64,000 nt of DNA from SVTX01 sp045132775 (GTDB lineage: Bacteria > Bacillota > Clostridia > Oscillospirales > CAG-272): NCBI GenBank assembly GCA_045132775.1, contig JBGUSX010000116.1:1-64000 (forward strand), written 5' to 3'. Positions 25,651 through 32,949 of the stretch are shown here, piece after piece (positions within the stretch are counted from its first letter, which is position 1; the number at the start of each line of letters is the position of its first letter). Position numbers and translations under genes: made by a program. The notes below the pieces were generated by a model. That model was given only the letters and a program-made list of their open reading frames with translations, was not told where the DNA came from and searched no databases.

Positions 25651-26445
25651 TTATTTTACCGATTTATAGAATTCAAGCGAGTCAAAGCCGCGCTCGAGGT
25701 GGTTAAGTATATAGCTTTCGGCGGCTTTTGCAAGCTCATTCGTCTCGCCCTCGTCCTTGAGCTCAAAGGAGAATATCTTTGAGTCGGGCGCGGTAACGAT
25801 ATACCGCAATGCCGCGAGTGCTGACGGTGAGAGTCCGCACAGTATGCTCGCCTCGGGCATATCCTCAAATTCCTTTGAAACGCTTACCTTTTTGTCTCCC
25901 TTTTTTGCAAGGCAGTCTGTACAGATAAGCTTTCCTCCCATTACGTCGAGATATGTATAATCCGAAAATTTTTCTTTACAATACGCGCAATAGGATATCT
26001 CGGGGCAATATCCCGATATAGCCGCGGCGCGCATCTCGAAAACCGCTTTTATAAGTCTTTGATCCTTTGCGCCTCTGCCGAGCAGATAGAGCGAATTGAG
26101 GAGCAGACGCATTATGCTGTCGTCCTCGCCTCCCTCGTCGGTAAGCTCGTTGGCAAGGTCACAGAGATATGACGCGAGTGCAACTCTGACTATGTCGGTC
26201 GAGAGATCGTAAAATGGGTTTATGATCTCGCCACCGCGCAGCCAATACATATTTCCCTTTTGGTTGATCTCAAAATTTGCGTACGTGAAGAGCTGGGAGA
26301 TAGAGCGCATCTTGCTTGCGGGCGACCTACCGCCCTTGACCATAACGCCGATGCGTCCGCGGTCTTCGGTGATTATATTGAGCATCTTGTCACTCGCGCC
26401 AACGTCGTATATTCGTGTAATTACACCGTTTGTGGCAAATTCCAT
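25651..26445 (-). CDS. recO: DNA repair protein RecO
   Basis: A 264-residue protein with an N-terminal OB-fold (residues 1-80, GVITRIYDVGASDKMLNII and KGGRSPASKMR), a helical domain, and a zinc-finger CAYCKEKF...CTDC (about 158-182). It helps load RecA onto SSB-coated DNA with RecR, whose gene is at 57123. Last gene of the yqfC-to-recO cluster but separated from era by a terminator, so partly uncoupled. Confidence 0.95.
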   Translation of the reverse strand: MEFATNGVITRIYDVGASDKMLNIITEDRGRIGVMVKGGRSPASKMRSISQLFTYANFEINQKGNMYWLRGGEIINPFYDLSTDIVRVALASYLCDLANELTDEGGEDDSIMRLLLNSLYLLGRGAKDQRLIKAVFEMRAAAISGYCPEISYCAYCKEKFSDYTYLDVMGGKLICTDCLAKKGDKKVSVSKEFEDMPEASILCGLSPSALAALRYIVTAPDSKIFSFELKDEGETNELAKAAESYILNHLERGFDSLEFYKSVK

Positions 26446-26463
26446 GGCTCTTCTCCTTTCTTC

Positions 26464-26498
26464 AAAAAAGCATATTGCTCCGAGGACTTCGGAGCAAT
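26464..26498 (-). terminator. Terminator between era and recO
   Basis: ATTGCTCCGA and TCGGAGCAAT form a 10-pair stem with a five-base loop; on the minus strand it is followed by ATGCTTTTTT. It leaves only about 20 bases before the recO start, whose GGAG lies just after the T tract. Confidence 0.85.
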
Positions 26499-26502
26499 AT
26501 TT

Positions 26503-27387
26503 TTATTCCTCGCTATAGCCGAAGTCGGTTATTCCTCTTTGGCTGTCGCGCCAATTTTCCTTTACCTTTACCCAAAGGTCGAGATAGACCTTCGCGCCGA
26601 AGATAGCTTCGAGGTCGGCACGCGCGTAAGAGCCGACACGCTTTAATTCCTCGCCGCCCTTACCGACGATGATTCCCTTATGCGATGCCTTCTCGCAGAA
26701 GATCTCTGCGCGGATGCTGATAAGTGTTCCCTCGTCCTTGAAGGCTTCTATTGCGACCGCTACGCCGTGCGGTATCTCCTTATCAAGCGTACGCAGGAGC
26801 TTCTCTCTTATGACCTCTGCCGCTACCTGTCTCTCGGACTGGTCGGTCACCATATCCTCGGGGAAGAAAAATTCTGATTCCTGAAGGAAGGGCTTGCACT
26901 CGTCAAGGAGCGCGTCAACGCCTTTTCCGTTCTTTGCGCAGATCGGTACTACTGCCGAAAAATCGTGGAGAGCTGCGTATGCCGCTATAGTCTCTGCGAT
27001 CTGCTCGCGGCGGTAGAGGTCGATCTTATTGAGCGCCAATACCACGGGTGTTCCCGTTTTTTTGGAATATTCGATAACGTTCTTCTCTACCTCGGTTATA
27101 TTTTTGCCCGTATCGGTGACGAGAATTACCGCGTCAGCATCCTGCATGGTGCTGTTTGCGGTCTTTACCATGAACGTACCGAGGGTGTTCTTCGGTCTGA
27201 AAATACCGGGGGTATCGAGGAACACGAACTGATCCTCACCCTTGGTATGTATTCCGATAATTCTGTTTCTTGTGGTCTGCGGCTTTGAGGAGACTATTGC
27301 CACCTTTTCGCCGAGCATTGTATTGAGAAGCGTGGACTTGCCTACGTTGGGGCGTCCTACTATTGCTATAAATCCTGTTCTTTTCAT
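26503..27387 (-). CDS. era: GTPase Era
   Basis: A 294-residue GTPase. The G1 motif is GRPNVGKST (11-19), followed by DTPGIF, then NKIDL. The C-terminal KH domain shows EIFCEKASHKGIIVGKGGEELKRVG, which binds the 3' end of 16S rRNA during 30S assembly. It lies 8 bases after the coiled-coil membrane protein gene. Confidence 0.97.
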   Translation of the reverse strand: MKRTGFIAIVGRPNVGKSTLLNTMLGEKVAIVSSKPQTTRNRIIGIHTKGEDQFVFLDTPGIFRPKNTLGTFMVKTANSTMQDADAVILVTDTGKNITEVEKNVIEYSKKTGTPVVLALNKIDLYRREQIAETIAAYAALHDFSAVVPICAKNGKGVDALLDECKPFLQESEFFFPEDMVTDQSERQVAAEVIREKLLRTLDKEIPHGVAVAIEAFKDEGTLISIRAEIFCEKASHKGIIVGKGGEELKRVGSYARADLEAIFGAKVYLDLWVKVKENWRDSQRGITDFGYSEE

Positions 27388-27395
27388 CTTCCGTT

Positions 27396-28019
27396 TTATT
27401 CCTCTGTCATTGATTTTACGTAGCCGCGCGGATCCTCTTTTTTAAGGTCTATGCGTTTTCCGTTTTTGTAATCTATAAGGTATACGTACTCGGGTCTGTC
27501 CGACATACTCGAGCCTCCCGCCTTGACGACGAGGCGCGAATTTTTAACGGGATATTCCCGCTCGTAGACAAGAATACCGTCAACCTTGTCGCTGTAGTCG
27601 GTATAATTGAAATTCTTGAAGCTGCCCCAATGAATACCGTCGTAAAGGTCGTATATTTTGTACACGGTCTCGATGCTTATATCCTCTTTGTTGTTGACGA
27701 TCTTATTGTTTTTCGATGCAACGAGCATATCGATGCCGAGAGGTCCGAGAACGAAAAGCACAAGCGCGGTGGTGACAATAAAGGTTATCAGTCTTATGTG
27801 ACTTTGAACAAAGCCCTCCTTGCGCTTGTATCCCTTTGTGATTTTCTCGGGAGTTGCTTGCTCCGAGTTCCCCGTGATCTCGGACTCGGTTTCGGGTTTG
27901 GGGAGATCTTCTTCTTTCTTTGATCTTGCCGCCTCGCGTTCAAGCTCTCGCTCGCGCTCCGCCGCTTCCCTTTGGGCGCGTTTTTCGGCTTCAAGGGCTC
28001 TTTTTTCACTCGGTTTCAT
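27396..28019 (-). CDS. Single-pass membrane protein with charged helical N-terminus, unknown
   Basis: A 207-residue protein. Residues 1-40 are almost entirely E, R, K and A (EKRALEAEKRAQREAAERERE), a likely single alpha-helix or coiled coil. One membrane helix follows at about 73-93 (LITFIVTTALVLFVLGPLGI), then an external domain with YKIYDLYDGIHWGSFKNFNY and VYLIDYKNGKRIDL. It stands between ybeY and era, where other Firmicutes usually have dgkA and cdd. Its leader is repeat copy B, which supplies the GGAG site. I recognise no family. Confidence 0.65.
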   Translation of the reverse strand: MKPSEKRALEAEKRAQREAAERERELEREAARSKKEEDLPKPETESEITGNSEQATPEKITKGYKRKEGFVQSHIRLITFIVTTALVLFVLGPLGIDMLVASKNNKIVNNKEDISIETVYKIYDLYDGIHWGSFKNFNYTDYSDKVDGILVYEREYPVKNSRLVVKAGGSSMSDRPEYVYLIDYKNGKRIDLKKEDPRGYVKSMTEE

Positions 28020-28099
28020 TTAATCTCCATTCCGCCGCACGCGGCGGCACAAATAATAATCAATGAATTTTGCCAAAGCAAAATTCGCGCGTGAAAAAG
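28020..28099 (-). repeat. Start-codon-docked leader repeat, copy B
   Basis: Read on the minus strand: CTTTTTCACGCGCGAA, TTTTGCTTTGGCAAAA hairpin, TTGATTATTATTTG, hairpin GCCGCCGCGTGCGGCGG, then AATGGAGATTAA and the ATG. Same architecture and near-identical conserved blocks as copies at 20412-20493 and 48594-48676. Confidence 0.8.
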
Positions 28100-28163
28100 A
28101 TTTTTTCACTATAAGAGAGGTGTAACTTTCACGCCAAACCTCCCATTTCCGACATAAACGGAC

Positions 28164-28658
28164 TTATTTTACCTCAAGTCCCATGATCTTCATGATCTCA
28201 GACTGTCTTGCGCGCATTTCCTTGTCCTCTTCCTCTCCCTTTTCGTGATCGTATCCGAGAAGGTGGAGCATTGAGTGTACCGTAAGGAACGCGACCTCAC
28301 GCGCAAAGCTGTGACCGAATTCCTCTGCCTGCTCCTTTGCTCTTTCAAGCGAGATGACTATATCTCCGAGGTTGCTGATGAGCTCGTCTATCGGAGGCTC
28401 CTCGCAGTCGCCCTCAAAGTCGAGGAGCGGGAATGAAAGCACGTCGGTGGGCTTGTCCATCTCGCGAAACTTCTTGTTGAGCTCACGGATTCCCTCGTTA
28501 TCCGTAAAGGTAACCGATACCTCGCATACCGCGTTGAAATCCTCAAAATCGAGTGTTGTTTCAATTGCTTCGCGAAGAAGCATTTTGAGGTTATAGCTTA
28601 CCTTATATTTTTCCTGGTCGTTTTCAAAGTAGATTCTGAGCTTCATTTTTCTGTTCAT
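28164..28658 (-). CDS. ybeY: Endoribonuclease YbeY
   Basis: A 164-residue metalloprotein. The zinc motif HSMLHLLGYDH (H3xH5xH) lies in the C-terminal third, and LNKKFREMDKPTDVLSFP is the other signature. It matures 16S rRNA 3' ends and takes part in ribosome quality control. Start ATG 28658 is preferred over an in-frame TTG at 28673, because the TTG is part of the GGAGG ribosome-binding site itself. It lies 22 bases after phoH. Confidence 0.95.
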   Translation of the reverse strand: MNRKMKLRIYFENDQEKYKVSYNLKMLLREAIETTLDFEDFNAVCEVSVTFTDNEGIRELNKKFREMDKPTDVLSFPLLDFEGDCEEPPIDELISNLGDIVISLERAKEQAEEFGHSFAREVAFLTVHSMLHLLGYDHEKGEEEDKEMRARQSEIMKIMGLEVK

Positions 28659-28680
28659 TTTTTCTTCCTCCAAGGTTGTG

Positions 28681-29718
28681 TCAGTTTTCTTTTCTTACAA
28701 AGGTCTTTTTGCCGTCGGCATTTCTTCTCGCCTCGGCTCTCTCTCTTTTCTCGCGGTCGAATTTTTCGTACGCGAGAATTATCTTTTGCACAAGCTTATG
28801 TCTTACGACGTCTCGCTCGGTAAATGCGTGTATCTCTATGTCATCGATGCCGTCAAGGATCTTGACCGCCTCGGCAAGTCCGCTCTTCTGTCCGCTCGGC
28901 AGGTCGGTCTGCGTTAAATCTCCAGTGACCACCGCCTTGGAATTGAAGCCGAGACGGGTCAGAAACATCTTCATCTGCTCGGGTGTGCAGTTCTGCGCTT
29001 CGTCGAGGATGATAAATGAATCGTCAAGCGTTCGTCCTCTCATATATGCAAGCGGCGCGACCTCGATAACTCCCTTTTCTACCTGTCTTTGATAATTCTC
29101 CGCGCCCATCATCTCAAAAAGTGAGTCGTAGAGAGGGCGGAGATAGGGGTCTATCTTGCTCTGCAGATCTCCCGGCAAAAATCCGAGCTTCTCGCCTGCC
29201 TCTATAGCGGGGCGCGTGAGAATGATCCTTGACACCTGCTTTTCGCGAAGTGCCTTTACCGCCATAGCGACCGCCAAAAATGTCTTACCCGTTCCCGCAG
29301 GACCTACGCCGAGGACGATCGTGTTTTTCTTGATCGCATTGACGTAATGCTTCTGTCCCACCGTTTTTGCCTTTATCGGCTTGCCCTTCATCGTCACGCA
29401 GATAGTATCGTCTCCAAGGCTTTCAAGCTCGCCCGAGCGACCTGCCATAACGGTATCACAGACGTATATAACGCTCTGATCGGTGATGTTTCCGTTGTAC
29501 TTTGCCATTTTGACAAGGTACCTCACCGCCTCGGCGGCATGGGCGACGGCTTCTTCGTCCTCGGCAGAGACCGCAATGACCTCACCGCCGTCCTCCGCGA
29601 CTCTGTTGTGCAGAGCGACACCGAATTTCTTTTCGATTATGTCAAGATTTGAGTCACAGCTGCCAAAGACTGCCGCAACTATATCCGAGCTTTCGGCTCT
29701 GATTATTTTACTGCTCAT
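28681..29718 (-). CDS. PhoH family protein (PhoL type)
   Basis: A 345-residue ATPase. An N-terminal KH-like RNA-binding part (about 15-75) precedes the Walker A GPAGTGKTFLA near 139 and the Walker B ILDEAQNCTPEQMKM. MRGRTLDDSF is a conserved PhoH motif. The arrangement yqfD-phoH-ybeY is standard in Firmicutes. The biochemical role is probably RNA-linked ATP hydrolysis, inferred from family membership and the ybeY neighbour. Confidence 0.93.
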   Translation of the reverse strand: MSSKIIRAESSDIVAAVFGSCDSNLDIIEKKFGVALHNRVAEDGGEVIAVSAEDEEAVAHAAEAVRYLVKMAKYNGNITDQSVIYVCDTVMAGRSGELESLGDDTICVTMKGKPIKAKTVGQKHYVNAIKKNTIVLGVGPAGTGKTFLAVAMAVKALREKQVSRIILTRPAIEAGEKLGFLPGDLQSKIDPYLRPLYDSLFEMMGAENYQRQVEKGVIEVAPLAYMRGRTLDDSFIILDEAQNCTPEQMKMFLTRLGFNSKAVVTGDLTQTDLPSGQKSGLAEAVKILDGIDDIEIHAFTERDVVRHKLVQKIILAYEKFDREKRERAEARRNADGKKTFVRKEN

Positions 29719-29733
29719 ATTTACCTTTCCTTT

Positions 29734-30915
29734 TTACTCGCCAAGGATAACGTCAAACTCCGACACCTCGGCAATATCTTCAATGAGAACTATCACGCAA
29801 TGCAGAATAAACCTGTCGTCGCGCACAAGCGGTATTACCGTCTTTTTGATAAGAGTTGAATCCTCGCTCATATCTGCAAGCCTTTTATCAAGCTCAAAAT
29901 ATGCGAGCTCCTCTGCCGCCTTTTCGCTTCTCGTCTCATACACCGTTTCGTATTCGAGATATTTTACGGTCCTGACGGCAAAAGGGGTCTGTACTCTGCC
30001 AAAAAGGCTACAGTTCTCCACTATATTTATTTTATCACAAAGTATATCCTCATTTCCATACTTTTTTGAAATGTTCATTGAAAAGTCAAAAAAATTTAAA
30101 ACTTTTTCACAATATTCAAGCCCCGTATAGCGTTTCGTCTCGTATTCGTACGGAATTTCAATATAAAACTCCTCAACCGTTCGCGCATAGACCTTTCCCG
30201 ATGCCCGAGTGTATCTGAAGCCCTCCTGCACGCTGTCAAAAAGTCCGCTTACCAAAAGCTCCCCTTCCTTTACGTATTGCCCTGCACCAACGACGACGTT
30301 TCCCCGATAGATGCGCACCTCCTCGACAATTCCGCTCTTTTTTGCCACGAGATTTGCAGGGCGAGTCGGCTCCGAGGGCCTTTCGACCTCGCGCTCTCGC
30401 ACCTCGACGTTTGCCACCGTGCCGATTATGTTAACCGATATCCAGGAAAGTTTATCTGTTTTCATCAGGATCCTGTTTTCGATCTTATCGGTGTTCGCGT
30501 GCGGAATGAAGCTTCCCACCTCAAATCCCTGCTCGCGCAAGAGCTCTCTTATCTCGCCCGAGGTCACGCTCTCGTTTCCCGTGACCTCGATATCCCAGAT
30601 ATAGAGATGCGAGGCGATCACGAGTGCCGCGGCACACAATATGCCGAGCCATATTCCAAAGCGATATTTATATTTACCCAAAAATATCGGCAAGCCGCTT
30701 TTTTTCTCGACCGTATAGCAGATACCTCTCGCCTCGGCTTCCCTCTTGAACCGCTTGAACTCTGAGAGACGGAACACCACCGTGACTTTGTCGGGGTATG
30801 ATTTAAAATCCGAATACGGAATCGACAGGTGCATGCAGAGATTGAGAAACGCGGTCACATTTGAGTAGTCTGCCGCTACCGTGACAGATCCCAGAAAAAA
30901 ATAAGACGGATTCAT
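29734..30915 (-). CDS. yqfD: Sporulation protein YqfD
   Basis: A 393-residue membrane-associated protein. The N-terminal domain is about 1-80; one helix (FGIWLGILCAAALVIASHLYIW, about 85-106) precedes IEVTGNESVTSGEIRELLREQGFEVGSFIPH, which resembles a POTRA/FtsQ-type domain. WISVNIIGTVANVEVRER is characteristic. Start ATG 30915 is preceded by GGAGGAGG and overlaps the yqfC stop by four bases (ATGA), so translation is coupled. Expressed in sporulation in Bacillus; the exact role is unknown. Confidence 0.9.
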   Translation of the reverse strand: MNPSYFFLGSVTVAADYSNVTAFLNLCMHLSIPYSDFKSYPDKVTVVFRLSEFKRFKREAEARGICYTVEKKSGLPIFLGKYKYRFGIWLGILCAAALVIASHLYIWDIEVTGNESVTSGEIRELLREQGFEVGSFIPHANTDKIENRILMKTDKLSWISVNIIGTVANVEVREREVERPSEPTRPANLVAKKSGIVEEVRIYRGNVVVGAGQYVKEGELLVSGLFDSVQEGFRYTRASGKVYARTVEEFYIEIPYEYETKRYTGLEYCEKVLNFFDFSMNISKKYGNEDILCDKINIVENCSLFGRVQTPFAVRTVKYLEYETVYETRSEKAAEELAYFELDKRLADMSEDSTLIKKTVIPLVRDDRFILHCVIVLIEDIAEVSEFDVILGE

Positions 30916-31217
30916 TCTTCCTCCTCCGTGCAAAACGCAAGCGAATCTATGACCCCCTCAACGCTCACGCTTCCGCCGTGAAATGAGGTACAAACGAGTC
31001 TTTTGCCCTTTACTCTCAATTTATCTTTTTTTATCTCGAGCTCGACCGCTTCGGGCGAGTAGCCGAGGATGCGTTTGCACCCTTTTACAAGCAGACTGTT
31101 TTTTCCGCGCATCTCAATATACACGTCCCCTGCAATTGAGTCGCCGTCTGCATCCGCTCTCACTGCGAGATACTCGAAAAAACCGCGCTTTTCATCTTTT
31201 TTTCTATCTTTGCTCAT
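30912..31217 (-). CDS. yqfC: Sporulation protein YqfC
   Basis: A 101-residue protein of the YabP/YqfC family: beta-rich with VYIEMRGKNSLLVKGCKRILGYSPEAVELEIKK in the centre. In Bacillus it is part of the forespore/mother-cell sigma-E regulon. The stop overlaps yqfD. It is divergent from ylbJ, another sporulation gene, across a 53-base gap that must contain both promoters. I cannot read a clear sigma-E box there. Confidence 0.85.
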   Translation of the reverse strand: MSKDRKKDEKRGFFEYLAVRADADGDSIAGDVYIEMRGKNSLLVKGCKRILGYSPEAVELEIKKDKLRVKGKRLVCTSFHGGSVSVEGVIDSLAFCTEEEE

Positions 31218-31270
31218 ATTGCGACCTCTTGAAAAATATAAATTACCGAACGCTCTTTCAAGGAGGAATC

Positions 31271-32377
31271 ATGGAAAATAAAAGAAAAGAATCTGTATCG
31301 GCATCGCTGGTGGGCGCTTTGACCCTTGGCGCGTTTTTTCTGATCCTGTGTTCCTCCGACGTAGCAATAGAGTATATGAAAAAAGGGCTTGTTCTATGCG
31401 CGGGGACGGTCGTCCCCTCTCTCTTTCCCTTTATGGTGATATCAGAGCTTATCGTGTCGAGCGGTATAGGAATAAGGATATCGCGTTTTTTTCGCCGTCC
31501 GATGAGGGTACTGTTCTCTGTGAGCGAGGCGGGTGCCGCCGCGTTTCTTTTGGGCACAGTTTGCGGTTTCCCGATAGGCGCGGCAACTGCGGCATCTATG
31601 CAGGATAAGGGTATTATTTCAAAGGACGAGCTTGAGCATTTTCTGATCTTTTGCAACAACCCGGGCTCCGCGTTTGTTATTAGTGCTGTCGGTGCTTCAC
31701 TCTTTGGAAACGAAAAGCTCGGGCTTTTGCTTTATTTTTCGGTGATACTATCATCTGTCGCGGTCGGTGCGGTTGGAAGACTTTTCTTTCGAAAACCCAG
31801 GAAAAGCGGTGTTTCCGTCACAATTTCCGTTCCCTCGCGCGACATGACATCGCGGATAACCGATGCGATACGTTCGTCCGCTACGTCTATGCTCACGGTC
31901 TGTGCCTACGTGCTTTTTTTCTCCGCGCTCGTTGGTTGCATTGGTGCTGTGCTTGAACGTTTTTCTCTTCCCGATTGGGTTCGGGCTTTGATATTCGGAT
32001 TTTTTGAGCTCTCGAGCGGCGCGAAGGCGGCAAGCGGCATTTCAGACCCGACGGGTGCGATAGTCATCTGCGCTCTCTTTCTCGGGTGGTCGGGGCTTTC
32101 GGTGCATCTGCAGATAATGTCGGTATGCTCGGGCAGAGGCATCTCTTTTAAACCTTATATTATTGCAAAAGCGGCGCAGGGGGTGATCTCCGCGACTGTC
32201 ACCTTTCTTGCGCTTAAGTTCTTGTTTCCCTCGCTTCGCGGAGGCATTATCGGGACCTTCTCTCCAAGCGACACGGCTCTCTCAAGAGTGCTTTACGCTC
32301 TTTCCGTCGCGTTTTTTATAGGGTCTGTTGTATTTTTGATTTGCGAAAAACTATCCGGGAAGAAAAATAAAAAATAA
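31271..32377 (+). CDS. ylbJ: Sporulation integral membrane protein YlbJ
   Basis: A 368-residue protein with about 8-9 membrane helices and gate-like repeats (nucleoside recognition domain). GTVVPSLFPFMVISELIVSSG, VCGFPIGAATAA and FCNNPGSAFVISAVG are strongly conserved in YlbJ. AAGGAGG just upstream fixes ATG 31271; a longer upstream frame overlaps yqfC and is discarded. Sigma-E dependent and needed for spore cortex in Bacillus. Its divergent pairing with yqfC-yqfD suggests a sporulating or recently sporulating lineage. Confidence 0.88.
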   Translation: MENKRKESVSASLVGALTLGAFFLILCSSDVAIEYMKKGLVLCAGTVVPSLFPFMVISELIVSSGIGIRISRFFRRPMRVLFSVSEAGAAAFLLGTVCGFPIGAATAASMQDKGIISKDELEHFLIFCNNPGSAFVISAVGASLFGNEKLGLLLYFSVILSSVAVGAVGRLFFRKPRKSGVSVTISVPSRDMTSRITDAIRSSATSMLTVCAYVLFFSALVGCIGAVLERFSLPDWVRALIFGFFELSSGAKAASGISDPTGAIVICALFLGWSGLSVHLQIMSVCSGRGISFKPYIIAKAAQGVISATVTFLALKFLFPSLRGGIIGTFSPSDTALSRVLYALSVAFFIGSVVFLICEKLSGKKNKK

Positions 32378-32400
32378 TGCGAGAAATTTGAAAAAAGGTA

Positions 32401-32429
32401 TTGACAAATGTTTTTTTGTTTGGTATAAT
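32401..32429 (+). promoter_or_regulatory. Consensus promoter of tRNA-Thr
   Basis: TTGACA (32401-32406), 17 bases, TATAAT (32424-32429): a perfect sigma-A promoter 27 bases before the tRNA. Confidence 0.9.
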
Positions 32430-32455
32430 ATACAGGTCGTCAAGACAGACGGCTT

Positions 32456-32531
32456 GCTGGTATGGCTCAGTCGGTAGAGCACGTCATTGGTAATGACGAG
32501 GTCATCAGTTCGATTCTGATTACCAGCTCCA
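32456..32531 (+). tRNA. tRNA-Thr (anticodon GGT)
   Basis: A 76-base cloverleaf with encoded CCA. The acceptor GCTGGTA pairs with TACCAGC. The D-arm GCTCAGTCGGTAGAGC, anticodon arm CGTCA-TTGGTAA-TGACG and T-arm ATCAG-TTCGATT-CTGAT are complete. Anticodon GGT reads threonine ACC/ACU. It has its own promoter and terminator, so it is a single-gene unit between ylbJ and valS. Confidence 0.97.
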
Positions 32532-32562
32532 AAACCCGAACGCAAAAGCGTTCGGGTTTTTT
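32531..32562 (+). terminator. Terminator of tRNA-Thr
   Basis: AAAACCCGAACGC, loop AAAA, GCGTTCGGGTTTT followed by TT, starting directly at the tRNA 3' end. Confidence 0.9.
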
Positions 32563-32584
32563 GCTTAACAATATAAAAAAACAG

Positions 32585-32613
32585 TTGACAAAGCGAAAAA
32601 AATGTGTTAAAAT
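32585..32613 (+). promoter_or_regulatory. Promoter of the T-box-valS unit
   Basis: TTGACA (32585-32590), 17 bases, extended -10 TGTTAAAAT ending at 32613. Confidence 0.8.
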
Positions 32614-32624
32614 GTACTGTAATA

Positions 32625-32912
32625 TAAAAACGCTTTGACCGAGAGGAGTAGGCGGTGTGACCTTTTAAAGAGAGCGCGCGGTTGGTGTGAGTGCGTATAG
32701 GTTGCCGTTGAAGGTAGCTCGCGAGCGGTGTGGGTGAAGGGGGTGTTCCCTGCGTAGCCCTCAACGGTGGCAACGTTAGAGCCTTTGAGTGGTGTTTGTC
32801 CGTTTAAAACGGGCGGATATGGAATCCGCCCCTACGGTTGACACAAATTGGGTGGTACCGCGTAGATTTTACGTCCCGAAGTGCATTTGCACTTCGGGCA
32901 TTTTTATTTTAT
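32625..32912 (+). promoter_or_regulatory. T-box riboswitch controlling valS
   Basis: The T-box sequence GGGTGGTACCGCG is at 32850-32862, followed by the terminator CCCGAAGTGC-ATTT-GCACTTCGGG (32875-32898) and a T tract. Stem I features are present: GAGAGGAGTAGG (AGTA loop E) at about 32641 and AGAGAGC...GGTTGGTG in the distal arm. Pairing CGAG (5') with CTCG (3') places GTA at 32714-32716 as the specifier, a valine codon consistent with valS; that placement is my inference. Uncharged tRNA-Val would pair at TGGT and favour the antiterminator. Between stem I and the T-box is a repeat-like hairpin (GGGCGGAT...ATCCGCCC). Confidence 0.93.
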
Positions 32913-32949
32913 AAAAAAACAAGAAATATATTTGAAAGGAACAGAAAAA

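Noticed and set aside
32351..32773. A 140-codon minus-strand frame
   Set aside because: Covers tRNA-Thr, its terminator and the T-box leader in antisense; the RNA features explain the sequence.
32881..32949. Extended N-terminus of valS
   Set aside because: The added residues would be encoded by the T-box terminator hairpin; ATG 32950 with AAAGGAAC is the credible start.
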